From DASZWJ01 sp963813895 (lineage in GTDB: Bacteria; Pseudomonadota; Gammaproteobacteria; JAURND01): a stretch of DNA of 64,000 bases. Both the position numbers and the translations under genes were made by a program. The notes under the pieces are model-generated. The model made no database searches. It was not told the DNA's origin and saw nothing but the letters and a program-made list of their open reading frames with translations. Shown here one piece after another: positions 26,619-35,522 of this stretch; position 1 is the stretch's first letter; each line of letters starts with the position of its first letter. The DNA lies in assembly GCA_963813895.1 (NCBI GenBank), contig CAWFAS010000001.1, forward strand, positions 868,001 through 932,000, in the 5' to 3' direction.

Positions 26619-29447
26619 CTAAGATGTGGGATAAACGAGAGTTGTATCTTTGTCAGTTTTCTGTTTCGTTGTTGGGTGAAAATTTTGGATTTCCTGTTTT
26701 TCAGGCTCTTTAGATTTCTCCTTCTTTCGCCAATGGGATGACGAATTGGAATGCTGCGATGGTAATGCCAAGCTATGGGTCGGCCAAGATGTGGAAGAGG
26801 ATACAGTCAGAGATGAAGAGCTGAGAAAATTGCTAGCTATATTTTTATCAGCTTCAACTTCGGTTTCTGGGGTTGTTAACTTAAAATGCTCACTTATGCT
26901 GTTATAAGCATCATCAAGGATACCAGGCAAACTTTTTGTCTGAACCTGCTGTAAAACAGGAAATTGATTAATAATTTTCATGATCTGTTGGTGAAAATTT
27001 TCTCTTTGGGGAAGAATGATCGGGTTCTGCTGACACCAAATGGCTATTGCCAGAGGAAGCATTTTATCAGCCAAAGTTGGATATAATGGAACAACATTTA
27101 AGTTGATTTTTTCTTGGAAGGAATCTAACAAAGCTATAAAATTTAACTTTACAAACCTGGCAAATAAAAAATCTTTCATACTATCGCTGCTAAATTGAAT
27201 CGCTGATTTTTCTTTCTGTTCATTGCTAGCTTGATAGGAATCACTATCCGTAAAAAGCCAATCAGCCGCATTGGCGATTTTTTCAGCAAAGGCAGGCGTT
27301 GCTCCTGCTTGTAATGCCAACAATAATAGATGCCGATAGTTGGCCTGCTTCCAGCATTCTGCTAATTTTATGCTTGCCGTTGAAGCATCCGTTTTAATTA
27401 CCTCTTTTACAGAAACGGTAGCAATCACAGAATCTGCTTTTTTGTCAGGAGGGCTTTTACTTTGCGCCGACTTCTCAGTTGCAGTAGATTTAGGGGCTAA
27501 TCCTTGCATGAATAAAGCTTTGAGCACACCTTGAAATCCAAGAGCTGCAGATAAAATATTTTCTTTTTTTAATTTAATACTTGCCAAAAAAATGTCTTGC
27601 ATTAATCCAGGGTATGAAAATACATTTTTTATAGCTGGCGCTACTTGATGCCACGTTATCTTACCGCCAATCAGAAATTTAAGTACTCGTAATAATCTGT
27701 TTGGATCATCGATATAATTTTTAACGGTGTGTTCCAAATCAGCTCTTAGGGATGAATCATCCCACAATTTTTTGTATTTAGTTTTGAAATTAGATATGTA
27801 ATTTTCAATATCCTTTCCTGTCAAGTGTCCCGGAGAAGCTTCTACGATAATACCATTGCTACCTTTTTGTATTAAATGACGCGGGTCAATAGAACTCTTA
27901 ATTAACTTTTCAATTTCAGGGGTAGTAATAGGGAATTCTCCATTGCTATCAATAAAAATCCCATTAAATGTAGCGTCACGTAGTTCTGAATTATGCAGCA
28001 AGGATTTATGGTCTACTTCACCATTAGCGCGCAGTTTTACGCGAGGATCAGCTTGTATATCAAATTTTATGCCTTTATAGCTAAATTGAAACACAGCGAC
28101 GTTTTGACATTTAAGCTTATTGTATGAAAAATTTTTATCTTGTTTAGCTAATTTTTCAAATTCTTTGTTTAACTGGTCGGCATCAAAATTGCAAACAAGA
28201 TCAATATCATTGCTTTTTTCCGCTCCTGACAATAAATCCCGTGGCAACCCACCCACTATGAAAACCTTACATTTGGGTTGAAGAGATGTTTCCAGCATTT
28301 TCATTAATATAAATGCTGTTATTAATGTAGATTCATGGGATGGTTTACATTGTGTAATCTGCTTTATATCGTTATCTTGCAATAAAGAGCTATTCTCTAT
28401 AATTTTTTTTCTTTTTAAAGCGATCGTGTTAAACAAAAAATCCTTGGCTTCATTAGGACTTCGATTTTGGTAAAGCACTCTGGGACTCATCGGAGGTCTG
28501 TTATTGTTAGAAGTCACAGGTGGCGACTTTTTTTCAGATACAGATGCAGTTTTTAACTTGTCTGAAGATTTATTTACCGGCGGTGGAGTAACGTTTTTAT
28601 TTCTAGACTTAATTTTTTGCTTTATTTTATTCTTGTTAGCAAATTTTTTAAATTTATTTTGGTAATGAAAATCTTGAACAAATGCTGTTTCCATTTGACT
28701 AGGTGAAGATGTGAAAGAAATTACATTAGAAGCATTTGATTCATTAACTCTGTTTTCACTTATGGTTTTATTGTCGTGCAAATTTTTTGGCGGGACATAG
28801 GTTTCATATTTAAAGTTAAATTGAACCCTTTTTTTTGAACCCATCATTTCAAGACATTCTTTAGCTAGCTTTTGTAGCCTTTTTGTATTTTTGATGGTTG
28901 TAAAAGGCTGCATGAGATCTTTAAAAGTGTTATTGATCAAAGCAGGGTTTAATCGGTTTTCAGTGATTTTATTCAATAAGCTGATAAACGATTTTCTAAT
29001 TTTATCATCATCTTTAACTGCATCTGTCAGTTCTCTTAAGTTTATTTCTATAGCTTTGTAGGTTGTATCGATTGCCAGGTCATATTGATAGTTAAGATGG
29101 CTCATTAAAAACAGATATCCTACTAAGCAAGTTCCATATACAGGTATAGTGACCTTCTCAGGGTTTTCAAAATCTGTAAGAGGGCGAATTACATAGGCAG
29201 CAGTTAATCTTTCCAAAAAAATGGCTGCGAATATGGCGATGATATTCGATAAAAAAATACTACTAGCGGAAGCAGGGATTTCTTCTAATTCGTTTAACTG
29301 CTTACAGAGGCGCGTTATTTGATCTATTTTAGATTGCAAGCTTATTCCGTCAAAATCTAAAATATAAAAGTGAGATGATTTATCTTTAGAAAAATTTTTT
29401 TTTGCTTCAGACACGGGGGCCCCAACCAAGATGAGAAAATAAGCCAA
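26619..29447 (-). CDS. Large protein with embedded class II CCA-adding/poly(A) polymerase-like nucleotidyltransferase domain
   Basis: 942 residues. A membrane-associated N-terminal part has hydrophobic segments at about 62-80 and 103-122. A Lys/Ser/Asn-rich low-complexity linker follows (about 230-340). Then comes a nucleotidyltransferase head: VGGLPRDLLSG (about 395), the metal-binding DIDLV (about 412), RDATFNGIFID (about 489) and DDPNRLLRVLKFL (about 580). These are the class II CCA-adding/PAP motifs in the right order. The last 80 residues are Ser-rich, then Lys/Glu-rich. A housekeeping CCA enzyme is about 400 residues with the head at the N terminus, so this is a different protein. The start (TTG, no good Shine-Dalgarno) is uncertain. 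Confidence 0.75.
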   Translation of the reverse strand: MAYFLILVGAPVSEAKKNFSKDKSSHFYILDFDGISLQSKIDQITRLCKQLNELEEIPASASSIFLSNIIAIFAAIFLERLTAAYVIRPLTDFENPEKVTIPVYGTCLVGYLFLMSHLNYQYDLAIDTTYKAIEINLRELTDAVKDDDKIRKSFISLLNKITENRLNPALINNTFKDLMQPFTTIKNTKRLQKLAKECLEMMGSKKRVQFNFKYETYVPPKNLHDNKTISENRVNESNASNVISFTSSPSQMETAFVQDFHYQNKFKKFANKNKIKQKIKSRNKNVTPPPVNKSSDKLKTASVSEKKSPPVTSNNNRPPMSPRVLYQNRSPNEAKDFLFNTIALKRKKIIENSSLLQDNDIKQITQCKPSHESTLITAFILMKMLETSLQPKCKVFIVGGLPRDLLSGAEKSNDIDLVCNFDADQLNKEFEKLAKQDKNFSYNKLKCQNVAVFQFSYKGIKFDIQADPRVKLRANGEVDHKSLLHNSELRDATFNGIFIDSNGEFPITTPEIEKLIKSSIDPRHLIQKGSNGIIVEASPGHLTGKDIENYISNFKTKYKKLWDDSSLRADLEHTVKNYIDDPNRLLRVLKFLIGGKITWHQVAPAIKNVFSYPGLMQDIFLASIKLKKENILSAALGFQGVLKALFMQGLAPKSTATEKSAQSKSPPDKKADSVIATVSVKEVIKTDASTASIKLAECWKQANYRHLLLLALQAGATPAFAEKIANAADWLFTDSDSYQASNEQKEKSAIQFSSDSMKDFLFARFVKLNFIALLDSFQEKINLNVVPLYPTLADKMLPLAIAIWCQQNPIILPQRENFHQQIMKIINQFPVLQQVQTKSLPGILDDAYNSISEHFKLTTPETEVEADKNIASNFLSSSSLTVSSSTSWPTHSLALPSQHSNSSSHWRKKEKSKEPEKQEIQNFHPTTKQKTDKDTTLVYPTS

Positions 29448-29539
29448 TAATACCGAAGAAATATTAAGGTATTTTTAACGCCTATTTTTCATTAGATCTT
29501 TTGTATAAATTGAGTGTAACTGTGTTCAGAAAGCAACTT

Positions 29540-30736
29540 TTATTTTACAATTATGCTATTTACAACGCGTGAAGCATTCTGTCGCGCTAGGTCTGTATTT
29601 TCTGCATAAGCTAATGCCACGCCCATACGCCGTTTGACAAAAGATTGCGGCTTGCCGAATAGTCGTAAATCGCTTTGGGGTATATTAAGGGCTTGTTCCA
29701 GATTACTAAAACTTAAGCTCTGTGCATCTCGTCCACCATAAATTACATGGCTTGCACCAGTCTCTTTAACTCGTGTGTCAACTGGCAATCCTAAAATGGC
29801 CCTGGCATGTAGTTCAAATTCATTTTGATACTGAGTAACCATGGTAACCATGCCAGTATCATGCGGGCGCGGGCTGACCTCAGAGAACCAGGCCTGCTCA
29901 TCTTTAACAAATAACTCGACGCCAAATAAACCTAAACCGCCTAGATTATCAGTAATGGTGCGGGCAATTTGCTGCGCTTTAACTAAGGCATTAGCGCTCA
30001 TGACTTGCGGCTGCCAACTTTCCACATAATCACCTGCGACTTGCAGATGGCCAATGGGTTCACAAAAATAAGTAGCAATTCTGCCACTGGCATCATTAGC
30101 TCTTACGGTTAATAAAGTAATTTCAAAATCAAAATCAATTTTGGATTCAACAATGACTTCACATTTATTAACGCGTCCTGATTGGTTCGCATAATCCCAC
30201 GCCTGTGCTACGTCTGTTTGGTTTTTTATTAAAGATTGTCCTTTACCGGAAGAAGACATGACTGGCTTCACGAAACAGGGAAAGCCAACTTCACGACAAG
30301 CGGACTCTAACTCCAGCAAGCTCTTAGCAAAACGATAATGGGAAGTGGGTAGTTTTAACTCTTCAGCCGCCAGTCTTCTGATACCCGCGCGGTTCATGGT
30401 TAGATTTACAGCTCTGGCATTGGGGATAATTGTAGCTATTTGCTCTTGTTCAATAGCAAACAAAACCTCAGTGGCGATAGCTTCAATTTCTGGAATGATT
30501 AACTGGGGTCTTTCAGCCTTAATCAAGGTATAAAGCGCGTCCGCATCAGTCATATTGATTACGTGTGACCGATGGGCGACTTGCATCGCCGGTGAGTTAG
30601 GATAACGATCAACCACTATGGTTTCTATGCCCAAGCGTTGTAAGGCAATCACTAATTCTTTTCCAAGCTCGCCACCACCTAGTAGCATGGCCTTAAAAGC
30701 ATTTGTTGATAGAGGAGTTCCGATACAAGTAGCCAT
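29540..30736 (-). CDS. purT: Formate-dependent GAR transformylase PurT
   Basis: 398 residues from the ATG at 30736, where AAGGA lies seven bases upstream; a much longer in-frame extension antisense to the dehydratase gene is ignored. E. coli PurT has 392. It is an ATP-grasp enzyme: LLGGGELGKELVIALQRLG is the N-terminal nucleotide-fold motif, SSGKGQS the ATP loop (about residue 160), and EVSPRPHDTGMVT the metal-binding C-terminal segment. It converts GAR and formate to formyl-GAR in purine synthesis. It is transcribed away from the IlvD/Edd gene, with 52 bases between the two starts. Confidence 0.95.
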   Translation of the reverse strand: MATCIGTPLSTNAFKAMLLGGGELGKELVIALQRLGIETIVVDRYPNSPAMQVAHRSHVINMTDADALYTLIKAERPQLIIPEIEAIATEVLFAIEQEQIATIIPNARAVNLTMNRAGIRRLAAEELKLPTSHYRFAKSLLELESACREVGFPCFVKPVMSSSGKGQSLIKNQTDVAQAWDYANQSGRVNKCEVIVESKIDFDFEITLLTVRANDASGRIATYFCEPIGHLQVAGDYVESWQPQVMSANALVKAQQIARTITDNLGGLGLFGVELFVKDEQAWFSEVSPRPHDTGMVTMVTQYQNEFELHARAILGLPVDTRVKETGASHVIYGGRDAQSLSFSNLEQALNIPQSDLRLFGKPQSFVKRRMGVALAYAENTDLARQNASRVVNSIIVK

Positions 30737-30788
30737 GATATGATCCTTATCTTTAACAGAAATAACGCAGTATACTGGAAGCGTTTGA

Positions 30789-32537
30789 ATGAGAACAAAT
30801 AGCGAGTGCACTATGACCCAAAAGACCAAAAAATTTCGCAGCTCCCAATGGTATGGCAAGTTGGATCGCGATGGTTTTATCCATCGCTCATGGATGAAAA
30901 GCCAGGGTTTTCCGGACCATGTATTTGATGGCCGTCCTGTCATTGGCATTTGTAATAGTGCCTCGGAACTTAACCCCTGTAATGTACACTTGTGGGAAGT
31001 GGCTGAAGCAGTCAAACGCGGTGTATGGGAGGCTGGTGGTTTGCCGCTGGAGTTTCCCACTATGTCATTAGGTGAAACCCAGATGCGTCCTACTGCGATG
31101 TTATTCCGAAATTTAATGAGTATGGATGTTGAAGAATCGATACGGGCTTATCCGGTTGATGGAGTGGTCCTGCTTGGGGGGTGTGATAAGACGACGCCGG
31201 CGCAGATTATGGGCGCATGTAGTGTCAATTTGCCCACCCTGGTTATCAGTGGGGGCTCCATGCTAAATGGCAAATACCAAGGCAAAGATCTGGGTTCTGG
31301 CACGGATGTTTGGCGTTTAAGTGAAGCTGTGCGTGCCGGCGCTATGTCTCCACAGGATTTTTTTGCGGCCGAAGGTTGTATGTCACGCAGCCACGGACAC
31401 TGTAATACCATGGGGACCGCTTCCACCATGACTAATTTATCCGAGGCTTTAGGGTTGCAGCTGCCAGGATCAGCGGCTATACCTGCGGTTGATGCGCGGC
31501 GTTACCAATCGGCACACCTTGCCGGACGGCGGATTGTAGACATGGTGTATGAAGATTTACGCATTTTAAATATTCTTACTCGTAAAGCATTGGAAAATAC
31601 TTTGCGAGTTAATGCAGCCATCGGGGGTTCTACTAATGTAGTAGTGCACTTATTGGCAATTGCAGGCAGGGCAGGGGTGCCTTTGGTATTACAGGATTTT
31701 GACGATTTAACACGCGATATCCCACTGCTGGTTAATCTACAACCTTCTGGTAAGTATTTGATGGAAGATTTTTTCTATGCCGGTGGGTTGCCTGCAGTGA
31801 TGGAAGAATTGGGAGATTTATTGCACCGAGATGCATTAACAGTTACTGGTAAAACTATGGGTGAGAATGTGGCAGGGGCGCCCATTTATAATGCTGAAGT
31901 CATTTTTTCGCGGCAAAAACCTTTGCATGAACAGGGGTCAACTGTGGTGCTGACGGGTAACCTTTGCCCGCAAGGAGCAGTCATTAAGCGCTCTGCTGCT
32001 TCTGAACATTTATTAGTACATCGTGGGCCGGCCGTGGTATTTGAAACTATTGAAGATTTCAAATTGCGTATTGATGATCCAGAACTGCCCGTTACTGCAG
32101 ATAGCATTTTGGTGCTGAAAAATTGCGGCCCCAGAGGTTATCCTGGTATGCCGGAAGTGGGCAATATGCCCCTGCCAAAAAAAATATTACAGCAGGGGAT
32201 CACTGATATGGTACGCATCAGCGATGCACGCATGAGTGGTACTGCCTACGGCACTGTGGTGCTGCATATCAGCCCTGAGGCTGCTATAGGGGGACTATTA
32301 GCCTTAGTCAAAACGGGTGATATGATTAGTCTGGATGTTCCAGGGCGTCGATTACAGTTAGAAGTAGCTGAACAAGAATTAGCGAAACGCCTCGCCCAAT
32401 GGCAGCCACCGGATTTAGGCATTAAACGCGGTTATGCAAAGCTTTATGTTGAGCATGTTACCCAGGCCGATCAGGGTGCAGATTTTGACTTTCTGGTGGG
32501 AGGAAGTGGCGATAGGGTGAATCGGGAATCGCATTAG
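30789..32537 (+). CDS. IlvD/Edd family dehydratase (sugar-acid type)
   Basis: 582 residues from the first ATG; a second in-frame ATG at 30813 is an equally good start. The iron-sulfur ligands are visible as GGCDKTTPAQ (about residue 130) and EGCMSRSHGHCNTMGTA (about 197), with the KNCGPRGYPGMPE motif near 440. The N terminus (RSSQWYG, GFIHRSWMKSQG, IGICNSASELNPCN) matches the L-arabinonate/xylonate dehydratase branch better than dihydroxy-acid dehydratase IlvD or phosphogluconate dehydratase Edd, so the likely substrate is a sugar acid. No sugar operon surrounds it; the true substrate is open. Confidence 0.85.
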   Translation: MRTNSECTMTQKTKKFRSSQWYGKLDRDGFIHRSWMKSQGFPDHVFDGRPVIGICNSASELNPCNVHLWEVAEAVKRGVWEAGGLPLEFPTMSLGETQMRPTAMLFRNLMSMDVEESIRAYPVDGVVLLGGCDKTTPAQIMGACSVNLPTLVISGGSMLNGKYQGKDLGSGTDVWRLSEAVRAGAMSPQDFFAAEGCMSRSHGHCNTMGTASTMTNLSEALGLQLPGSAAIPAVDARRYQSAHLAGRRIVDMVYEDLRILNILTRKALENTLRVNAAIGGSTNVVVHLLAIAGRAGVPLVLQDFDDLTRDIPLLVNLQPSGKYLMEDFFYAGGLPAVMEELGDLLHRDALTVTGKTMGENVAGAPIYNAEVIFSRQKPLHEQGSTVVLTGNLCPQGAVIKRSAASEHLLVHRGPAVVFETIEDFKLRIDDPELPVTADSILVLKNCGPRGYPGMPEVGNMPLPKKILQQGITDMVRISDARMSGTAYGTVVLHISPEAAIGGLLALVKTGDMISLDVPGRRLQLEVAEQELAKRLAQWQPPDLGIKRGYAKLYVEHVTQADQGADFDFLVGGSGDRVNRESH

Positions 32538-32779
32538 ATATTCTGAGAAAAACAGTGTTCTTTTAGTACTTGTGGAGGCCTTCTTTTATCCCTCTCCCTT
32601 TGCGGGCTGAGGGATCGACTCCTGTTATACCCGAAATCCTAAGTGTATCGGGTATAGCTTAGCACAACCATCAATCACATCTATTTTAGTCCGCGCGCTC
32701 CCATCAGCCGAACCTGTATTTCCTCCCGCTGAAGTAGTATAATATTCCCAGTTTTATAATAAATTCACGTGCCGTGCCT

Positions 32780-34105
32780 ATGTCAATTCAATCCTTTAAA
32801 CTCCTTACATCTCGACGTTTTTTCCCTTTATTCCTGACCCAATTTTTTGGGGCTTTTAACGATAATATTTTCAAAAATGCCTTGGTGATTCTAATCACCT
32901 ATCGTCTAGCAGTTCACCCTGGTGACAATGCCCAACTTTTGGTCACCCTGGCTGCAGGACTTTTTATTCTGCCTTTTTTATTATTTTCCGCACTAGCGGG
33001 TCAGTTGGCAGATAAATATGAAAAATCGCATTTGATGAGGATTATCAAACTGGCAGAAATCTTCATCATGCTACTTGCTTGCCTAGGCTTTTACTTTCAG
33101 AACATGCCACTATTGATGACTGTTTTGTTTTTGCTCGGCGTACAATCTACTTTTTTTGGCCCATTAAAATATGCAGTATTACCCTACCACCTTCGTGAAA
33201 ATGAATTAGTTTCAGGCAATGCATTAGTTGAAACCGGAACTTTCTTAGCTATCCTAATTGGCACGATATTAGGTGGCATACTCATTCTTAAGGACACAGG
33301 GGTGTTAATGGTTTGTTTGTTTACGCTAATAGTGGCAGTGGCTGGATGGTGGAGCAGCCGGTTTATCCCACCTGCTTTGGCAGCAGCACCCGCGCTAAAA
33401 ATCAGATACAACGTTTTTTCACAAACCTTGGATATAGTACGTTATTCCCGCAGATCCAAAGCCGTATTTCTGTCCATTTTAGGAATATCCTGGTTCTGGT
33501 TAGTCGGAGCAACATTTTTATCGCAGTTCCCCACTTTCGCCAAGCAGACTTTAGGCGCTGATAGCGGTGTGGTTACTTTGTTTCTCACGCTATTTTCAGT
33601 GGGTATTGGCTTAGGGTCTATGTTATGCAGCCGCCTATCACGTGGCAAAATCAATGCCACATTCGTTCCTTTCGCTGCCCTGGGTATGACACTATTTATA
33701 GTCGATCTGTTTTTTGCCAGCAGAAATATGGATATTGCAAATGCCCCTTTGCAATTAGCCACTGTTCAGCAATTCCTTTCCTCATTCACTGGTTGGCGGA
33801 TTGTGACAGATTTGTTGCTGATGGCCATTTGTGGTGGGGTTTATATTGTACCCTTATATGTAATTATGCAAAGCTGGAGCGAAGAAAGCCATCGCTCACG
33901 GACTATTGCCAGCAATAACGTGATGAACGCCTTATTTATGGTGATTGCAGCGCTAACGACGGTTGTTATGTTGGCTACCGGTTTTTCCGTAACTCAGATT
34001 TTTTTAATGGTTGGTATTGCCAATGGTTTTGTGGCGATTTGCATTCGTAAACTACTGCCAGAAGCCTCAATCAAAAGTTCAAAGGGGTCAAGTCTTGGCA
34101 TTTGA
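32780..34105 (+). CDS. MFS transporter, LplT/Aas-N-terminal-like
   Basis: 441 residues from the ATG at 32780 (a GTG two codons earlier is less likely), with about 12 helices. The opening LTSRRFFPLFLTQFFGAFND and NIFKNALVILITY resemble lysophospholipid transporter LplT and the transporter half of Aas-type fusions, so lysophospholipid flipping is plausible. No acyltransferase follows. The last nine codons and the stop lie in the PE-G palindrome (34081-34174), so the C terminus is supplied by a repeat element. Confidence 0.8.
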   Translation: MSIQSFKLLTSRRFFPLFLTQFFGAFNDNIFKNALVILITYRLAVHPGDNAQLLVTLAAGLFILPFLLFSALAGQLADKYEKSHLMRIIKLAEIFIMLLACLGFYFQNMPLLMTVLFLLGVQSTFFGPLKYAVLPYHLRENELVSGNALVETGTFLAILIGTILGGILILKDTGVLMVCLFTLIVAVAGWWSSRFIPPALAAAPALKIRYNVFSQTLDIVRYSRRSKAVFLSILGISWFWLVGATFLSQFPTFAKQTLGADSGVVTLFLTLFSVGIGLGSMLCSRLSRGKINATFVPFAALGMTLFIVDLFFASRNMDIANAPLQLATVQQFLSSFTGWRIVTDLLLMAICGGVYIVPLYVIMQSWSEESHRSRTIASNNVMNALFMVIAALTTVVMLATGFSVTQIFLMVGIANGFVAICIRKLLPEASIKSSKGSSLGI

Positions 34106-34174
34106 CATTGGCAATGAATTTGTTTAATTTTTCAAATGATCCTGCCAATGTCAAATGCAAGACTTGACCCCTTT
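34081..34174. repeat. Palindromic element PE-G between two MFS genes
   Basis: Inverted repeat with arms of 33 and 32 bp (34081-34113 and 34143-34174; one extra G on the left) beginning AAAGGGGTCAAGTCTTG. The stop codon of the upstream gene (34103-34105) is inside the left arm. The motif resembles the ends of REP/RAYT-type repeats found in environmental proteobacteria; no transposase is present here. Confidence 0.75.
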
Positions 34175-34211
34175 GACGCAGAAGTTTTTATGTCAAATAC
34201 AGGGATCGCCA

Positions 34212-35474
34212 ATGAAACAATTCCATAAATCTCCAGTTATTACCACGCTAGCCGGCCTAGTCGGAAATACCCTGGAATGGTACGACTTCCTGCTGTACGC
34301 CTATTTTGCCCCAATAATTGCGCCTTTATTTTTCCCAGCAAAGACCTATTTTTTATCGCTAGTTATGGTATTTGGTGTGTTTGCCCTGGGTTTTCTAGTG
34401 CGTCCTATTGGCGCCCTGGTTATAGGACGCTGGGGAGATATTTATGGGCGCAAACGCGCGTTAATTTTTACTATCTCTCTTATGACCTTGCCTACGGTCG
34501 CTATCGGCATTTTGCCTAGTTATCAGGCCATTGGAATTGCCGCTCCCCTATTGCTGACGATGATAAGATGCCTACAGGGATTTGCGGTGAGTGGTGAATT
34601 TACCAGCTCCGGCAGCTTTTTGGTTGAGCATGCACATCCTAATCGCCGCGGTTACGCTGGCAGTTTGATTTATGCAGGTGCTTTTGTCGGCATTGTATTA
34701 GGCGCAGGCATCGCAACGTTACAAGCTCAAGTAATGTCGCCTGAGTTATTGAAGTCCTGGGGCTGGCGTATCCCTTTTTTACTGGCAGGTGTTTTCGGTT
34801 TATTGGGTTTAGCTTTGCGTTTATTGGCCATAGAATCCCCGCAATTTGCCGCCATCAAAAATCAACCTGCTGCACCTATAAAAACCTTGTTGACACAACA
34901 CCGCAGCAGTTTGTTGCGCGCCGTGGGGTTAACGGTTGCCATGGGGATTGCTAATTATTTTCTAATTGGATATTTCACTACTTATTTGACTGGCGCCAAT
35001 GGGCTGCAGTTGAAACAAGCTATGCTAATCAATGTGCTGAGCATGATAGTATTTATATTCGCCATGCCTTTTTTCGGTTTTCTCTCCGACAAGGTGGGCA
35101 GAAGACCTGTTTTTATGGTCGGTTGCATCGCATTTTTTATTTGTCAGATTCCGGTTTTCTGGCTGCTGTCTTATAAAACCTTTGCTTATGCCCTTATTGC
35201 AGAATTAATTTTCGTAATTCTGTTAGCAACCATTAATGGTGTAGTACTCACTTGCCTGGCAGAGTTGTTCCCTACCGAAGTCCGCATTACAGGGGCCGCA
35301 CTAGGATATAATATCAGCGTCACTATTTTTGGGGGGACGGCACCGCTAGTTGCCTTGTGGTTAACTAAAATAACCCATACGGATTTAGCTCCGGCTTGGT
35401 ATTTGATGGCGGGAATAGCATTGTCATTTATAACCATACTGTTTACAAAAGAAACTTATCGGCAACCCCTTTGA
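34212..35474 (+). CDS. MFS transporter, metabolite:H+ symporter (MHS/ProP-like) family
   Basis: 420 residues from the ATG at 34212, chosen because AGGGA lies six bases upstream; the earlier in-frame ATG at 34155 begins within the PE-G palindrome. It has about 12 helices. GNTLEWYDFLLYAYFAPIIA and RPIGALVIGRWGDIYGRKRA are the hallmarks of the MHS family, which includes ProP, KgtP and citrate/proline-betaine carriers. The substrate cannot be read from sequence. It may be cotranscribed with the preceding MFS gene despite the palindrome. Confidence 0.88.
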   Translation: MKQFHKSPVITTLAGLVGNTLEWYDFLLYAYFAPIIAPLFFPAKTYFLSLVMVFGVFALGFLVRPIGALVIGRWGDIYGRKRALIFTISLMTLPTVAIGILPSYQAIGIAAPLLLTMIRCLQGFAVSGEFTSSGSFLVEHAHPNRRGYAGSLIYAGAFVGIVLGAGIATLQAQVMSPELLKSWGWRIPFLLAGVFGLLGLALRLLAIESPQFAAIKNQPAAPIKTLLTQHRSSLLRAVGLTVAMGIANYFLIGYFTTYLTGANGLQLKQAMLINVLSMIVFIFAMPFFGFLSDKVGRRPVFMVGCIAFFICQIPVFWLLSYKTFAYALIAELIFVILLATINGVVLTCLAELFPTEVRITGAALGYNISVTIFGGTAPLVALWLTKITHTDLAPAWYLMAGIALSFITILFTKETYRQPL

Positions 35475-35478
35475 ACTT

Positions 35479-35522
35479 GATCCTTCGCTGTGTTCAGGAT
35501 GACAGTGCATGTTCAGGATGAC
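35479..35522. repeat. PE-D half-element at the 3' end of waaF
   Basis: This carries only right-arm sequence of PE-D (GATCCTTCGCTGTGTTCAGG, then ATGACAG and a second GTTCAGGATGAC). It spans the gap between the convergent MHS transporter and waaF, and supplies the waaF stop codon and last codons. Confidence 0.65.

Noticed and set aside
29540..31060. PurT with a 108-residue N-terminal extension to 31060
   Set aside because: The extension is antisense to the dehydratase gene; the ATG at 30736 has a good ribosome-binding site and gives the normal length.
30789..32537. Annotating the dehydratase as ilvD or edd
   Set aside because: The N-terminal motifs fit the sugar-acid branch better, and no branched-chain or Entner-Doudoroff genes are adjacent.
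34081..34174. Insertion sequence between the two MFS genes
   Set aside because: Only a 94-bp palindrome exists; no transposase gene or target duplication.
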